Shown: positions 13,406-20,652 of the stretch, piece by piece
Numbering within the stretch: the stretch's first letter is position 1
Layout: every line of letters starts with the position of its first letter
DNA from: Loktanella sp.
GTDB taxonomy: Bacteria; Pseudomonadota; Alphaproteobacteria; Rhodobacterales; Rhodobacteraceae
Length of the DNA: 31,318 bases
NCBI GenBank assembly: GCA_003551805.1
Contig: PUNR01000370.1
Location: forward strand, 1 to 31,318
Direction of reading: 5' to 3'
Made by a program: the position numbers and the translations under genes
The notes under the pieces: model-generated
The model's input: the letters and a program-made list of their open reading frames with translations, nothing else
What the model was told of the DNA's origin: nothing
The model's database searches: none

Positions 13406-14887
13406 TTACCACCACTTTGCAGGCTTGGCTACAAAGCCGGCTGCGTTTTCAAGACAATAGGCGACATTCAACAATTCCGCCTCTTCCCAAGGCTTGCCGA
13501 TCAGTTGCAGCCCCAAAGGCAGCCCCTGTGCGTCGCGCCCTGTCGGCACCGCGATCCCCGGCAATCCGGCAAGGTTCACCGTCACGGTGAACACATCGTT
13601 CAGATACATCTTGATCGGGTCGGCATCCGCCATTTCCCCGATACCAAAAGCGGCAGAGGGCGTCGCAGGCGTCAGGATCGCATCGACACCGGCGGCGAAA
13701 GCATCGTCAAAGTCTTTCTTGATGAGCGTCCGCACCTTGCGCGCGCGGTTGTAATAGGCGTCGTAGAACCCTGCCGACAGCACATAGGTGCCGACCATGA
13801 CACGGCGCTGCACCTCTGCCCCGAACCCTTCGGCGCGGGTGTTTTCGTACATCTGGGTGATACCGTCGCCTGCGTTCAGCTTGGCGCGGTGGCCGAAACG
13901 CACGCCGTCATAGCGGGCAAGGTTCGACGATGCCTCGGCGGGGGCGATGACGTAATAGGCGGGCAGCGCGTATTTTGTGTGCGGCAGCGAGATATCGACA
14001 ACCTTGGCGCCTGCGTCGCGCAGCATCGCGGTGCCGTCATCCCACAGCTTCGCAATCTCGGCAGGCATCCCGTCCAGCCGGTATTCGCGGGGAATACCGA
14101 TGGTCTTGCCACGGATATCGCCGGTCAGGGCCGCCTCGAAATCCGGCACGGGCAGATCGGCGCTGGTGCTGTCCTTGGGGTCATGACCGCACATCGCCTG
14201 CAACATGATGGCGCAATCGCGCACGTCCTTGGTCATCGGCCCCGCTTGGTCCAACGAGGAAGCGAAGGCCACGATTCCCCAGCGCGACACGCGCCCGTAG
14301 GTGGGTTTGAGACCGGTGATACCGGTAAAGGCGGCAGGCTGGCGGATTGATCCGCCGGTATCGGTGCCGGTCGCGGCAAGGCACAGATCAGCGGCAACAG
14401 CACTGGCCGACCCGCCCGAGGAACCACCCGGCGTCAGGTCGCGGTCGTCCACCTTCCACGGGTTTATCGCATTGCCATAAACAGATGTTTCGTTGGACGA
14501 GCCCATGGCGAATTCGTCCATGTTCAGCTTGCCCAGCATCACGGCACCGGCGTCGAATAATTGCGTGGTGACAGTGGATTCGTATTCGGGCTTGAACCCT
14601 TGCAGGATGCGGGACGCAGCCTGTGATGGCACGCCCTTGGTGCAAAACAGATCCTTGATACCAAGCGGGATGCCACACATCGCAGGCGCATCACCCGCCT
14701 TGATCCGGTCGTCGGCAGCTTTGGCCTGCGCCAATGCGATATCGGGGGTTTTATGGACAAAGGCACCCAGCGCATCCGCGCCGTCGATGGCGGTCAGGCA
14801 AGCTTGGGTAATTTCGGCGCTGGTGGTGTCGCCTTTGCGCATGGCGTCACGGGCGGCGGCGATGGTCAGTTTGGTCAGATCGGACAT
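13406..14887 (-). CDS. gatA: Asp-tRNA(Asn)/Glu-tRNA(Gln) amidotransferase subunit A
   Basis: A 493-residue amidase subunit of GatCAB, which releases ammonia from glutamine so that misacylated Glu-tRNA(Gln) or Asp-tRNA(Asn) can be amidated. The amidase-signature catalytic triad can be placed: Lys78 (GIPLGIKDLF), the cis-Ser at 156 and the nucleophile Ser180 in GTDTGGSIRQPAAF. GGSSGGS at 154-160 and GLKPTYGRVSRWG follow the family exactly. The length is normal. The ATG shares one base with the gatC stop (TAATG), so the two are translationally coupled. gatB is not in the window, as is common in alphaproteobacteria. The gene ends 39 bases before the Excalibur-like lipoprotein gene. Confidence 0.97.
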   Translation of the reverse strand: MSDLTKLTIAAARDAMRKGDTTSAEITQACLTAIDGADALGAFVHKTPDIALAQAKAADDRIKAGDAPAMCGIPLGIKDLFCTKGVPSQAASRILQGFKPEYESTVTTQLFDAGAVMLGKLNMDEFAMGSSNETSVYGNAINPWKVDDRDLTPGGSSGGSASAVAADLCLAATGTDTGGSIRQPAAFTGITGLKPTYGRVSRWGIVAFASSLDQAGPMTKDVRDCAIMLQAMCGHDPKDSTSADLPVPDFEAALTGDIRGKTIGIPREYRLDGMPAEIAKLWDDGTAMLRDAGAKVVDISLPHTKYALPAYYVIAPAEASSNLARYDGVRFGHRAKLNAGDGITQMYENTRAEGFGAEVQRRVMVGTYVLSAGFYDAYYNRARKVRTLIKKDFDDAFAAGVDAILTPATPSAAFGIGEMADADPIKMYLNDVFTVTVNLAGLPGIAVPTGRDAQGLPLGLQLIGKPWEEAELLNVAYCLENAAGFVAKPAKWW

Positions 14888-15174
14888 TATTCAACCACCT
14901 TTGGCACGGCAAAAAAGCCTTCGCGCGCATCGGGCGCATTTTTCAGGACGGCGGCCTGCTGGTTGCCGTCGGTCACGACATCGGCGCGGCGTTTGAGACG
15001 TTGTGGCGTCACGGATGTCATCGGTTCAACACCGTCCACATCGACTTCGTTCAATTGTTCGATGAATCCCAGGATCGCACTGAATTCGGAGGCAAGCGCA
15101 GGCAACGCATCCTCTGGCACCGCGATGCGGGCAAGTTTCGCCACGCGGCGGGCGGTTTCGGTATCAATCGACAT
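14887..15174 (-). CDS. gatC: Asp-tRNA(Asn)/Glu-tRNA(Gln) amidotransferase subunit C
   Basis: A 95-residue partner that wraps around GatA and stabilises the GatCAB complex. The N-terminal helix MSIDTETARRVAKLARIAVP and the later IEQLNEVDVDGVEPMTSVTP are the family's two conserved blocks. The ATG at 15174 is chosen because GGAGA lies seven bases upstream; the frame extends to a TTG at 15180, which has no proper ribosome site. The stop overlaps the gatA start by one base. This arrangement of gatC directly before gatA is standard. Confidence 0.95.
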   Translation of the reverse strand: MSIDTETARRVAKLARIAVPEDALPALASEFSAILGFIEQLNEVDVDGVEPMTSVTPQRLKRRADVVTDGNQQAAVLKNAPDAREGFFAVPKVVE

Positions 15175-15206
15175 GCGCAATTCTCCGGTTCATCTGCGGT
15201 CTGCGT

Positions 15207-15860
15207 TTAGCGCCCCCGCGCGGCACCCGCAAGCATATGGCGGCAGTAAACAAAGATCATATAGCCCAGCATCACCCCGTTGAAGATATGCCACAGAAAA
15301 TGCGTGCCGATGGGCAGCACATAACACAGCGTATCGTCAAGCGAACGCGCGGTGATCGAAACCGCTAGAATGGCCGCACCGGTCAGGAAACCCTGCCGGA
15401 TGCCGGGGGTTTTGTGCAAGGCAAGGCCGTAGGCGACAAGCAGGATCGGCACGGTCCAGTAAAATCCCGAGATATGGAAAAACGGCAGCATGTTCAGCAA
15501 AGGCACGACGATGGCCGCGAAGGGGAAGAACAGCGCAGTCGCACCAAGTGCTGCCCAAAGCCCCAGCCCGATGATGTCGCGGTGCACCGCAAAAAGATAA
15601 AGCAGGATAAAGGCCGCGATGGGCGCCACATCCAGCAGCGCTGCCCAAGGCGTGGCAAAGGTGTGAAACAAAAAGCTGCCGAGGCCGATGATGAACAGGA
15701 TCACCGCCAGAGCCTGCGCCAGTGGCAGCCCTTTGGTGCGCGGCCAGACAATGATCGCCGCGATGATGAAAGCGAGATTGGTGATCGCGTTGATCGGCTC
15801 GGACCAGAAGCTGGCGTCGAGCCGTTCACAATAGGCGTTGATGTGGCTGTGCCAGTCCAT
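15207..15860 (-). CDS. Ceramidase-like (CREST superfamily) seven-helix membrane hydrolase
   Basis: A 217-residue integral inner-membrane protein with about seven hydrophobic helices. It belongs to the alkaline ceramidase-like Pfam family (PF05875, CREST superfamily of membrane hydrolases). The characteristic N-terminal HSHINAYCERLDASFWSEP and NAITNLAFIIAA, a central GLGSFLFHTFATPWAALLDV (conserved Ser, His and Asp) and the last-helix HFLWHIFNGVMLGYM (two His) give the Ser/Asp/3-His zinc site expected of the superfamily. The bacterial substrate is unknown; sphingolipid amidase activity should not be assumed because many Rhodobacteraceae lack sphingolipids. It follows tadA on the minus strand across 76 bases that contain repeat copy D and begins 26 bases upstream of gatC, so it may head the gatCA transcript. 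Confidence 0.85.
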   Translation of the reverse strand: MDWHSHINAYCERLDASFWSEPINAITNLAFIIAAIIVWPRTKGLPLAQALAVILFIIGLGSFLFHTFATPWAALLDVAPIAAFILLYLFAVHRDIIGLGLWAALGATALFFPFAAIVVPLLNMLPFFHISGFYWTVPILLVAYGLALHKTPGIRQGFLTGAAILAVSITARSLDDTLCYVLPIGTHFLWHIFNGVMLGYMIFVYCRHMLAGAARGR

Positions 15861-15895
15861 GGGTTTGCCCTTTATCGCTGGGAAGAAAAACTTTT

Positions 15896-15936
15896 AGGCG
15901 CTCCGCGCGGGGAGTATTTGAAGAAATAAGAAGATG
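15896..15936 (+). repeat. Dispersed intergenic repeat, variant copy D
   Basis: AGGCGCTCCGCGCGGGGAG then TATTTGAAGAAATAAGAAGATG. It shares GCGCTCCGCGCGGGGA and TATTT with copy C at 24654-24690, but has a different A-rich tail that still ends in GATG. Unlike the other copies it lies between two genes on the same (minus) strand, directly abutting the tadA stop codon. Confidence 0.5.
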
Positions 15937-16386
15937 TTAAACGCGTTTTGCAGCAAAGAAATCGCGTAAAAGGGTTTCGGCAGCGGTGGCGTGGATGCCG
16001 TCGTAGATTTCCGGCTTATGATGGCATTGGGGGTGGGCGAAGATGCGCGGGCCTTGGGCGATGCCGCCTGATTTGGGGTCGGCGGCACCGTAGTAAAGCC
16101 GCGCGATACGGGCGTTGCTGATGGCGGCGGCGCACATCGGGCAAGGTTCCAGCGTCACGTAAAGATCGCAGCCGGTCAGCCGTTCCTGCCCCAATATGGT
16201 GCAGGCAGCGCGGATCACCAGCATTTCGGCATGGGCGGTCGGATCGTTGAGTTCGCGCGTGCGGTTGCCGGCCTGCGCGATGACCGTGCCGTCACGTGTG
16301 ATGACAGCACCCACCGGCACCTCGCCACGGGTGGCGGCGGCACGCGCCTGCGCCAGTGCTAAATCCATATGCGAGCGGAAAACCAT
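15937..16386 (-). CDS. tadA: tRNA adenosine(34) deaminase
   Basis: A 149-residue zinc enzyme that converts A34 to inosine in tRNA-Arg(ACG), needed for decoding CGN codons. The deaminase site is complete: DPTAHAEM (zinc His52 and proton-shuttle Glu54) and LEPCPMCAAA (Cys82, Cys85). The region GEVPVGAVI and the C-terminal IYDGIHATAAETLLRDFF are standard. The open frame runs on for 247 residues into the antisense of the pseudouridine synthase gene; that part is not real. The start is placed at 16386 (MVFRSHMDLALAQA, as in relatives); 16368 is an alternative. The gene is divergent from the RluB-type gene with 54 bases between them, so their promoters must overlap. Confidence 0.93.
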   Translation of the reverse strand: MVFRSHMDLALAQARAAATRGEVPVGAVITRDGTVIAQAGNRTRELNDPTAHAEMLVIRAACTILGQERLTGCDLYVTLEPCPMCAAAISNARIARLYYGAADPKSGGIAQGPRIFAHPQCHHKPEIYDGIHATAAETLLRDFFAAKRV

Positions 16387-16440
16387 CTGTGCTTGATGCA
16401 TCAGGTGCGCTATCTCTGGCAAGGGCGGATCAAAGGCGCT

Positions 16441-17271
16441 ATGGCTGCGGATATGAGCAATGAAACATCCCCCGGCGACCGGATCGCCAAAGTCCTGTCG
16501 CGCGCAGGTATCGCCAGCCGCCGCGATGCCGAACGCATGATCAATGAAGGCCGCGTCAGTGTGAATGGCAAGGTCATCACCAGCCCCGCGCTGAACGTCA
16601 CTGCTGCCGACCGGATCGTCGTGGATGGCAAGGCCGTGCGCGACCCCGAGCCGCCGCGGATCTGGCTGTATCACAAACCTGCTGGTCTGGTCACGACCGA
16701 ACGGGATGAAAAGGACCGCCCGACGGTCTTTGCATCCTTGCCCGAGGATATGCCGCGGGTGATGTCTGTGGGGCGGCTTGATTTGAATTCCGAAGGCCTG
16801 TTGCTGCTGACCAATGACGGTGGCGTCAAACGGCGGCTGGAACTGCCCAGCACCGGCTGGCTGCGCCGTTACCGCGCGCGCATCAACGGGTCGGTCAGCG
16901 AGGCGCGGCTGGACCAGTTGCGCGCTGGTATCACGGTGGACGGTATCCGGTATCAGCCGATGATCGTCACCTTTGACCGCCAGCAAGGTGCGAACGCATG
17001 GCTGACTGTCAGCCTGCGCGAAGGTAAGAACCGCGAGATCCGCCGCGCGATGGAGGCGATCGGCGTCACCGTGAACCGGCTGATCCGTGTCAGCTATGGC
17101 CCGTTCCAGCTGGGCAATCTGGAACAAGGCGCTGTGGAAGAGGTCAAAGGTCGCGTGGTGCGCGACCAGTTGGGCCTGACCGATAAGGATCTGGGCAAGG
17201 ACGCCACGAAACCGACGCGCGTGCGCAAGCCTGTCAATCGCCCTGTGGCGGGGAAAAAGCGGACCATCTGA
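16441..17271 (+). CDS. RluB/RsuA-family rRNA pseudouridine synthase
   Basis: A 276-residue enzyme that isomerises uridine to pseudouridine in ribosomal RNA, most likely position 2605 of 23S rRNA (RluB) by similarity. The N-terminal S4 RNA-binding domain reads RIAKVLSRAGIASRRDAERM, then NEGRVSVNGKVI. The catalytic domain begins at YHKPAGLVTT, and the catalytic Asp lies in the signature SVGRLDLNSEGLLLLTNDG. The late KNREIRRAMEAIG and VNRLIRVSYGPFQL complete the RsuA family pattern. The C-terminal tail of about 30 residues is Lys/Arg-rich. The ATG at 16441 is preferred because AAAGG lies just upstream; a second in-frame ATG is at 16453. RluB versus RluE or RluF specificity is not certain. Confidence 0.92.
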   Translation: MAADMSNETSPGDRIAKVLSRAGIASRRDAERMINEGRVSVNGKVITSPALNVTAADRIVVDGKAVRDPEPPRIWLYHKPAGLVTTERDEKDRPTVFASLPEDMPRVMSVGRLDLNSEGLLLLTNDGGVKRRLELPSTGWLRRYRARINGSVSEARLDQLRAGITVDGIRYQPMIVTFDRQQGANAWLTVSLREGKNREIRRAMEAIGVTVNRLIRVSYGPFQLGNLEQGAVEEVKGRVVRDQLGLTDKDLGKDATKPTRVRKPVNRPVAGKKRTI

Positions 17272-17362
17272 CCCCGATCATCAGGGATTTGTTGCAAAAC
17301 TCTCGCAAATGGGTGCGATGGTCCTTATCTGGGTTAGGAATTAAGACCGGAGTACCACGCCC

Positions 17363-17566
17363 ATGTTACGCATGATCCTGCTGCTGAGCTTTATCGCCGT
17401 GCTTGCGGTCGGGTTTCTTGCGGTGATGGGGGCCTTGCGCGTCATGTCAGGTGGTGCCGCAGAAAAGGACCCCGACCCGATGCCTGCCCCCTTTCGACGC
17501 ATTTCGTATATTGTGCTGGTCGTGTTGATGTTCGGTGTGACGACCGGCTGGTTGGGGGCATCCTGA
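17363..17566 (+). CDS. Small two-helix membrane protein, first gene of the XpaC-TelA-SPFH cluster
   Basis: A 67-residue protein not recognised as a named family. It has one hydrophobic helix near the N-terminus (MILLLSFIAVLAVGFLAVMG), a short polar loop with EKDPDPMPAPFRR, and a second helix (ISYIVLVVLMFGVTTGWLG). Both ends are therefore likely on the same side of the inner membrane. It precedes the XpaC gene with a one-base stop/start overlap (TGATG), so the two are almost certainly made together. Its role as a small membrane partner of XpaC/TelA is an inference from position. The 91 bases upstream (17272-17362) should carry the cluster promoter, but I could not identify a convincing -35/-10 pair there. 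Confidence 0.8.
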   Translation: MLRMILLLSFIAVLAVGFLAVMGALRVMSGGAAEKDPDPMPAPFRRISYIVLVVLMFGVTTGWLGAS

Positions 17567-18459
17567 TGGCCCGCAAGTTTGGTGGCAAATTCAGCCCGAA
17601 CGGGGCCACATCGGACCCGCGCGACGCCGCCGTTGATCCGGCACGGATCAGGGCGGCGGGATCGCGGGGCGGGATTTTGTATGTACCGCCTGTCGTGCTG
17701 GTCTTTACATCGTTGAACGCAGGACCTGCCACCTTGATCACAGCGCTTGCAGGCGCCGGTGTGCTGACGCTGGCGGTCTGGTTGTTGCAGGAAGGGCTGC
17801 GCGCCGAGGCTGCCTATGACGCGCGCAAGGTCGCACGCCGCCCCGCCCTGCCGCGCAAGATGCTGGCATCAGCCCTGACGGGTATCGGCGTCGCGATTGC
17901 CGCCTATACCGGTGACAGTGGTGTCGTGGAATCAGCGCTTTATGGTATTGCCGCCTTGTCGTTGCATGTCGCAGCCTTTGGCATTGATCCGCTGACTGAC
18001 AAAAAGGTTGCCGGTCTGGACCGGTTCCAGCAGGACCGCGTCGCCCGCGTGGTTGACGAAGCCGAGGCGCATCTGACGCAGATGACCGCCGAGATTGCCA
18101 GCCTCAAGGACCGGCGGCTGATTGAACGTGTGTCGGGTTTTCAGCGCGTCGCGCGCCGGATGATTGCGACAGTTGAACAAGACCCGCGCGATTTGTCCGG
18201 TGTCCGCCGCTATCTGGGCGTTTATCTGATGGGTGCGCGTGACGCGACGACCAAGTTTGTCGATCTTTACCAGCGTACCGGTGATGCCGCCGCCCGTGCC
18301 AAGTTCGAGGCGCTGCTGGATGATCTGGAAGAAAACTTTGCTGCACGCACTGAAAAGATGCTGCTGGATGACCGGTCTGATATGGATATCGAAATCAATG
18401 TGCTGCGCGACCGGTTGCAGCGTGAAGGTGTGAGTTTGAAAATGAAAGGGAACGATTGA
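17566..18459 (+). CDS. XpaC-family protein (5-bromo-4-chloroindolyl phosphate hydrolysis family)
   Basis: A 297-residue inner-membrane-associated protein. A basic N-terminus is followed by hydrophobic segments at about residues 35-75 and 98-140, then a long charged helical region (150-297; for example FQQDRVARVVDEAEAHL and MTAEIASLKDRRLIERVSGF). This fits the XpaC family, named after a Bacillus gene, and widely encoded next to telA. The indolyl-phosphate name reflects an old phenotype, and no phosphatase motif is visible here, so an enzymatic role is doubtful. It overlaps the upstream small membrane gene (one base) and the telA start (TGATG, one base). A membrane scaffold for TelA is the most plausible idea. 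Family call moderate to good; function unknown. Confidence 0.8.
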   Translation: MARKFGGKFSPNGATSDPRDAAVDPARIRAAGSRGGILYVPPVVLVFTSLNAGPATLITALAGAGVLTLAVWLLQEGLRAEAAYDARKVARRPALPRKMLASALTGIGVAIAAYTGDSGVVESALYGIAALSLHVAAFGIDPLTDKKVAGLDRFQQDRVARVVDEAEAHLTQMTAEIASLKDRRLIERVSGFQRVARRMIATVEQDPRDLSGVRRYLGVYLMGARDATTKFVDLYQRTGDAAARAKFEALLDDLEENFAARTEKMLLDDRSDMDIEINVLRDRLQREGVSLKMKGND

Positions 18460-19652
18460 TGTCTGAAACTACCCGCCAGAAAGCCGCCGACGCCTTGGCA
18501 GAAGTTGAAAAAGTCACTGCTGTCGTGCTGCCCGAACCTTCGCGTGACCTTGTGCTGCTGGATGACGCCGACGCGCCGACCAGCGCCGAAATCAATCGCC
18601 GTATCGCTGAAATCAACATCGGTGACACCAATTCCATCGTGTCATTCGGGTCATCGGCACAGGCCGACCTGCAACAGATCAGCCAAAGCATGCTGGCTGG
18701 TGTGCGCAACAAAGACGTCGGGCCTGCCGGTGACAGCCTGCGCAACATGGTATCGACGATCCGGGGGTTTTCGGTTTCCGAACTTGATGTGCGCCGCGAC
18801 CGTAGCTGGTGGGAAAAACTGCTGGGTCGCGCTGCACCCATCGCCCGCTTTACCGCGCGTTTCGAAGAGGTGCAGGGCCAGATCGACCGGATCACCGATG
18901 ATCTACTGAAGCATGAACATGTGCTGCTCAAGGACATCGAAAGCCTTGATATGCTGTATGAAAAGACGCTTCAATTCTATAATGAACTGGGGCTTTATAT
19001 CGCCGCAGGCGAAGCCAAGATCGCCGATCTGGACGCAAACACCATCCCCGCCAAAGAGGCCGAGGTCAAAGCAGCGCCCGAGGATGCGGCGATGATGAAA
19101 GCGCAGGAATTGCGCGATCTGCGATCAGCCCGCGACGATCTGGAACGCCGGGTGCATGATCTTAAACTGACCCGTCAGGTGACGATGCAATCCCTGCCGT
19201 CGATCCGGCTGGTGCAGGAAAACGACAAATCATTGGTGACCAAGATCAATTCGACCTTGGTGAACACTGTGCCGCTTTGGGAAACGCAACTGGCGCAGGC
19301 GGTGACGATCCAACGCTCTGCCGAGGCAGCACAGGCGGTGCGGTCTGCCACCGATCTGACCAATGAATTGCTGACCGCCAATGCGCAGAACCTGCGGGAC
19401 GCGAACAAGGTGATCCGCACTGAAATGGAACGCGGTGTGTTCGATATCAATGCGGTGAAAGCGGCCAATGAAAACCTGATCGCCACGATCAACGAAAGCC
19501 TCGAGATCGCGGATGAAGGCAAGCGCAAACGCGCCGAAGCCGAAGTCGAGATGCAGAAGATGGAATCAGAGCTGAAGCAGACTCTGGCCGCCGCGCGGTC
19601 GCGCAAGACCGGCACGGGTGACACCATCGGCACTGCCGCAGGCGTCGAATAG
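18459..19652 (+). CDS. telA: TelA/KlaA-family toxic-anion-resistance protein
   Basis: A 397-residue soluble, mostly alpha-helical protein of the TelA family (PF05816), named for tellurite resistance on plasmid RK2 and found in many stress operons. The signature block is intact around residues 246-282: MQSLPSIRLVQENDKSLV, then TKINSTLVNTVPLWETQLA. Long coiled-coil-prone helices (about 130-235 and 300-380) lie on both sides of it. The true molecular role of TelA is not established; in TerC/TerD and XpaC contexts it is thought to belong to membrane-associated stress complexes. The ATG at 18459 overlaps the XpaC stop by one base. No ter genes (terB, terC, terD) occur in the window, so this is the XpaC-linked rather than the Ter-linked version. 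Confidence 0.9.
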   Translation: MSETTRQKAADALAEVEKVTAVVLPEPSRDLVLLDDADAPTSAEINRRIAEINIGDTNSIVSFGSSAQADLQQISQSMLAGVRNKDVGPAGDSLRNMVSTIRGFSVSELDVRRDRSWWEKLLGRAAPIARFTARFEEVQGQIDRITDDLLKHEHVLLKDIESLDMLYEKTLQFYNELGLYIAAGEAKIADLDANTIPAKEAEVKAAPEDAAMMKAQELRDLRSARDDLERRVHDLKLTRQVTMQSLPSIRLVQENDKSLVTKINSTLVNTVPLWETQLAQAVTIQRSAEAAQAVRSATDLTNELLTANAQNLRDANKVIRTEMERGVFDINAVKAANENLIATINESLEIADEGKRKRAEAEVEMQKMESELKQTLAAARSRKTGTGDTIGTAAGVE

Positions 19653-19659
19653 GTTGCAA

Positions 19660-20622
19660 ATGCGACGACAAACGCCGCATGTCGTGGCGCTTGCCGTGAT
19701 GGCAGGTCTTCTGGCGGGGTGCGAACCGGCACCGCCGCCGGAAACTGTTGCGGCCGAACCTGCTGCGCGCGCTGTGCCTGCGCCCGCTGATCTGCCGAGT
19801 GTCACGACGCCCAGCGCGGCCAGCCGTGACATGGCGGCGTTTTATGCGCGGTTGCAAAACCAGATGCTGACGCAGAACCTGCTACGATCCGACGGCGGGG
19901 GGCCTGATACGCCCTTTACCGACACGATGCTGGCGCGCAATTTCATGCAGATTGCGCTGACCACCGAATATCGCGACGACAGCGATTTCACGGTGCAGCA
20001 ATCCAGCCAGTCAACCCTGCGCCGCTGGGAAAAGCCGATCCGCATGCAGGTCAGCTTCAGCGATACTGTGCCGCTGGCCCAGCGCGATCAGGACCGCACC
20101 AGTGTCAGCGCCTTTGCCGCGCGGCTGTCGCGGCTGACCAATGTGACGATCAGGCAGACCGACCAGAACCCCAATTTTCACGTCCTGTTTCTGGATGAAG
20201 ACGACCGGCGCGGTGCTGCCGCCCGCCTGCGCGCCATGGTGCCCAATATATCAGAGGCAACTGTGCGCGGCATCACCACCCTGCCCCGCGACCAGCTGTG
20301 CCTTGTGGCCAGTGTCTTTGAACAGGGCAAACCGGCCTATGCCCATGCTGTCGTTGTCATCCGCGCCGAACACCCCAATCTGATCCGTACAGCCTGCATC
20401 CACGAAGAGCTTGCCCAAGGAATGGGTCTGCCCAATGACAGCGATGCGGCCCGCCCTTCGATCTTTAACGACAGCGAGGAATTCGCCTTGCTGACACGGC
20501 ACGATGAATTACTCTTGCGGATGCTTTATGACCCGCGCCTGCAAACCGGCATGGACCCTGCCACCGCCGCCCCGATCGCGCGCCAGATCGCGCGCGATTT
20601 GCTGGCGGCAGGGTCCAGCTAA
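19660..20622 (+). CDS. DUF2927 lipoprotein
   Basis: A 320-residue exported protein. The N-terminus MRRQTPHVVALAVMAGLLAGC is a lipoprotein signal with the lipobox LAGC (Cys at 21), followed by an Ala/Pro-rich linker to about residue 60. The remaining domain (about 75-320) corresponds to DUF2927, an uncharacterised alphaproteobacterial family. It contains SCIHEELAQGMGLPND-like residues (here ACIHEELAQGMGLPND, about 245-260), an HExxx-type segment with His followed by paired Glu residues that recalls metalloprotease helices without being a full HExxH. Its location in the periplasm or on the membrane would place it on the other side from TelA. Only seven bases separate it from the telA stop. Function unknown. 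Confidence 0.8.
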   Translation: MRRQTPHVVALAVMAGLLAGCEPAPPPETVAAEPAARAVPAPADLPSVTTPSAASRDMAAFYARLQNQMLTQNLLRSDGGGPDTPFTDTMLARNFMQIALTTEYRDDSDFTVQQSSQSTLRRWEKPIRMQVSFSDTVPLAQRDQDRTSVSAFAARLSRLTNVTIRQTDQNPNFHVLFLDEDDRRGAAARLRAMVPNISEATVRGITTLPRDQLCLVASVFEQGKPAYAHAVVVIRAEHPNLIRTACIHEELAQGMGLPNDSDAARPSIFNDSEEFALLTRHDELLLRMLYDPRLQTGMDPATAAPIARQIARDLLAAGSS

Positions 20623-20652
20623 GTCACCACCCAAGCAACAGGGAGAAAGCCT

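Noticed and set aside
13109..14350. A 413-codon plus-strand frame opposite gatA
   Set aside because: gatA is unambiguous on the other strand; the frame is compositional shadow.
16387..17127. N-terminal extension of the tadA frame
   Set aside because: It is the antisense of the RluB-type gene; TadA starts at the family-like MVFRSHMDLALAQ.
17290..17308. TTGC/GCAA dyad upstream of the XpaC-TelA cluster as a regulator site
   Set aside because: Only four-base arms; within what chance would give in this region.
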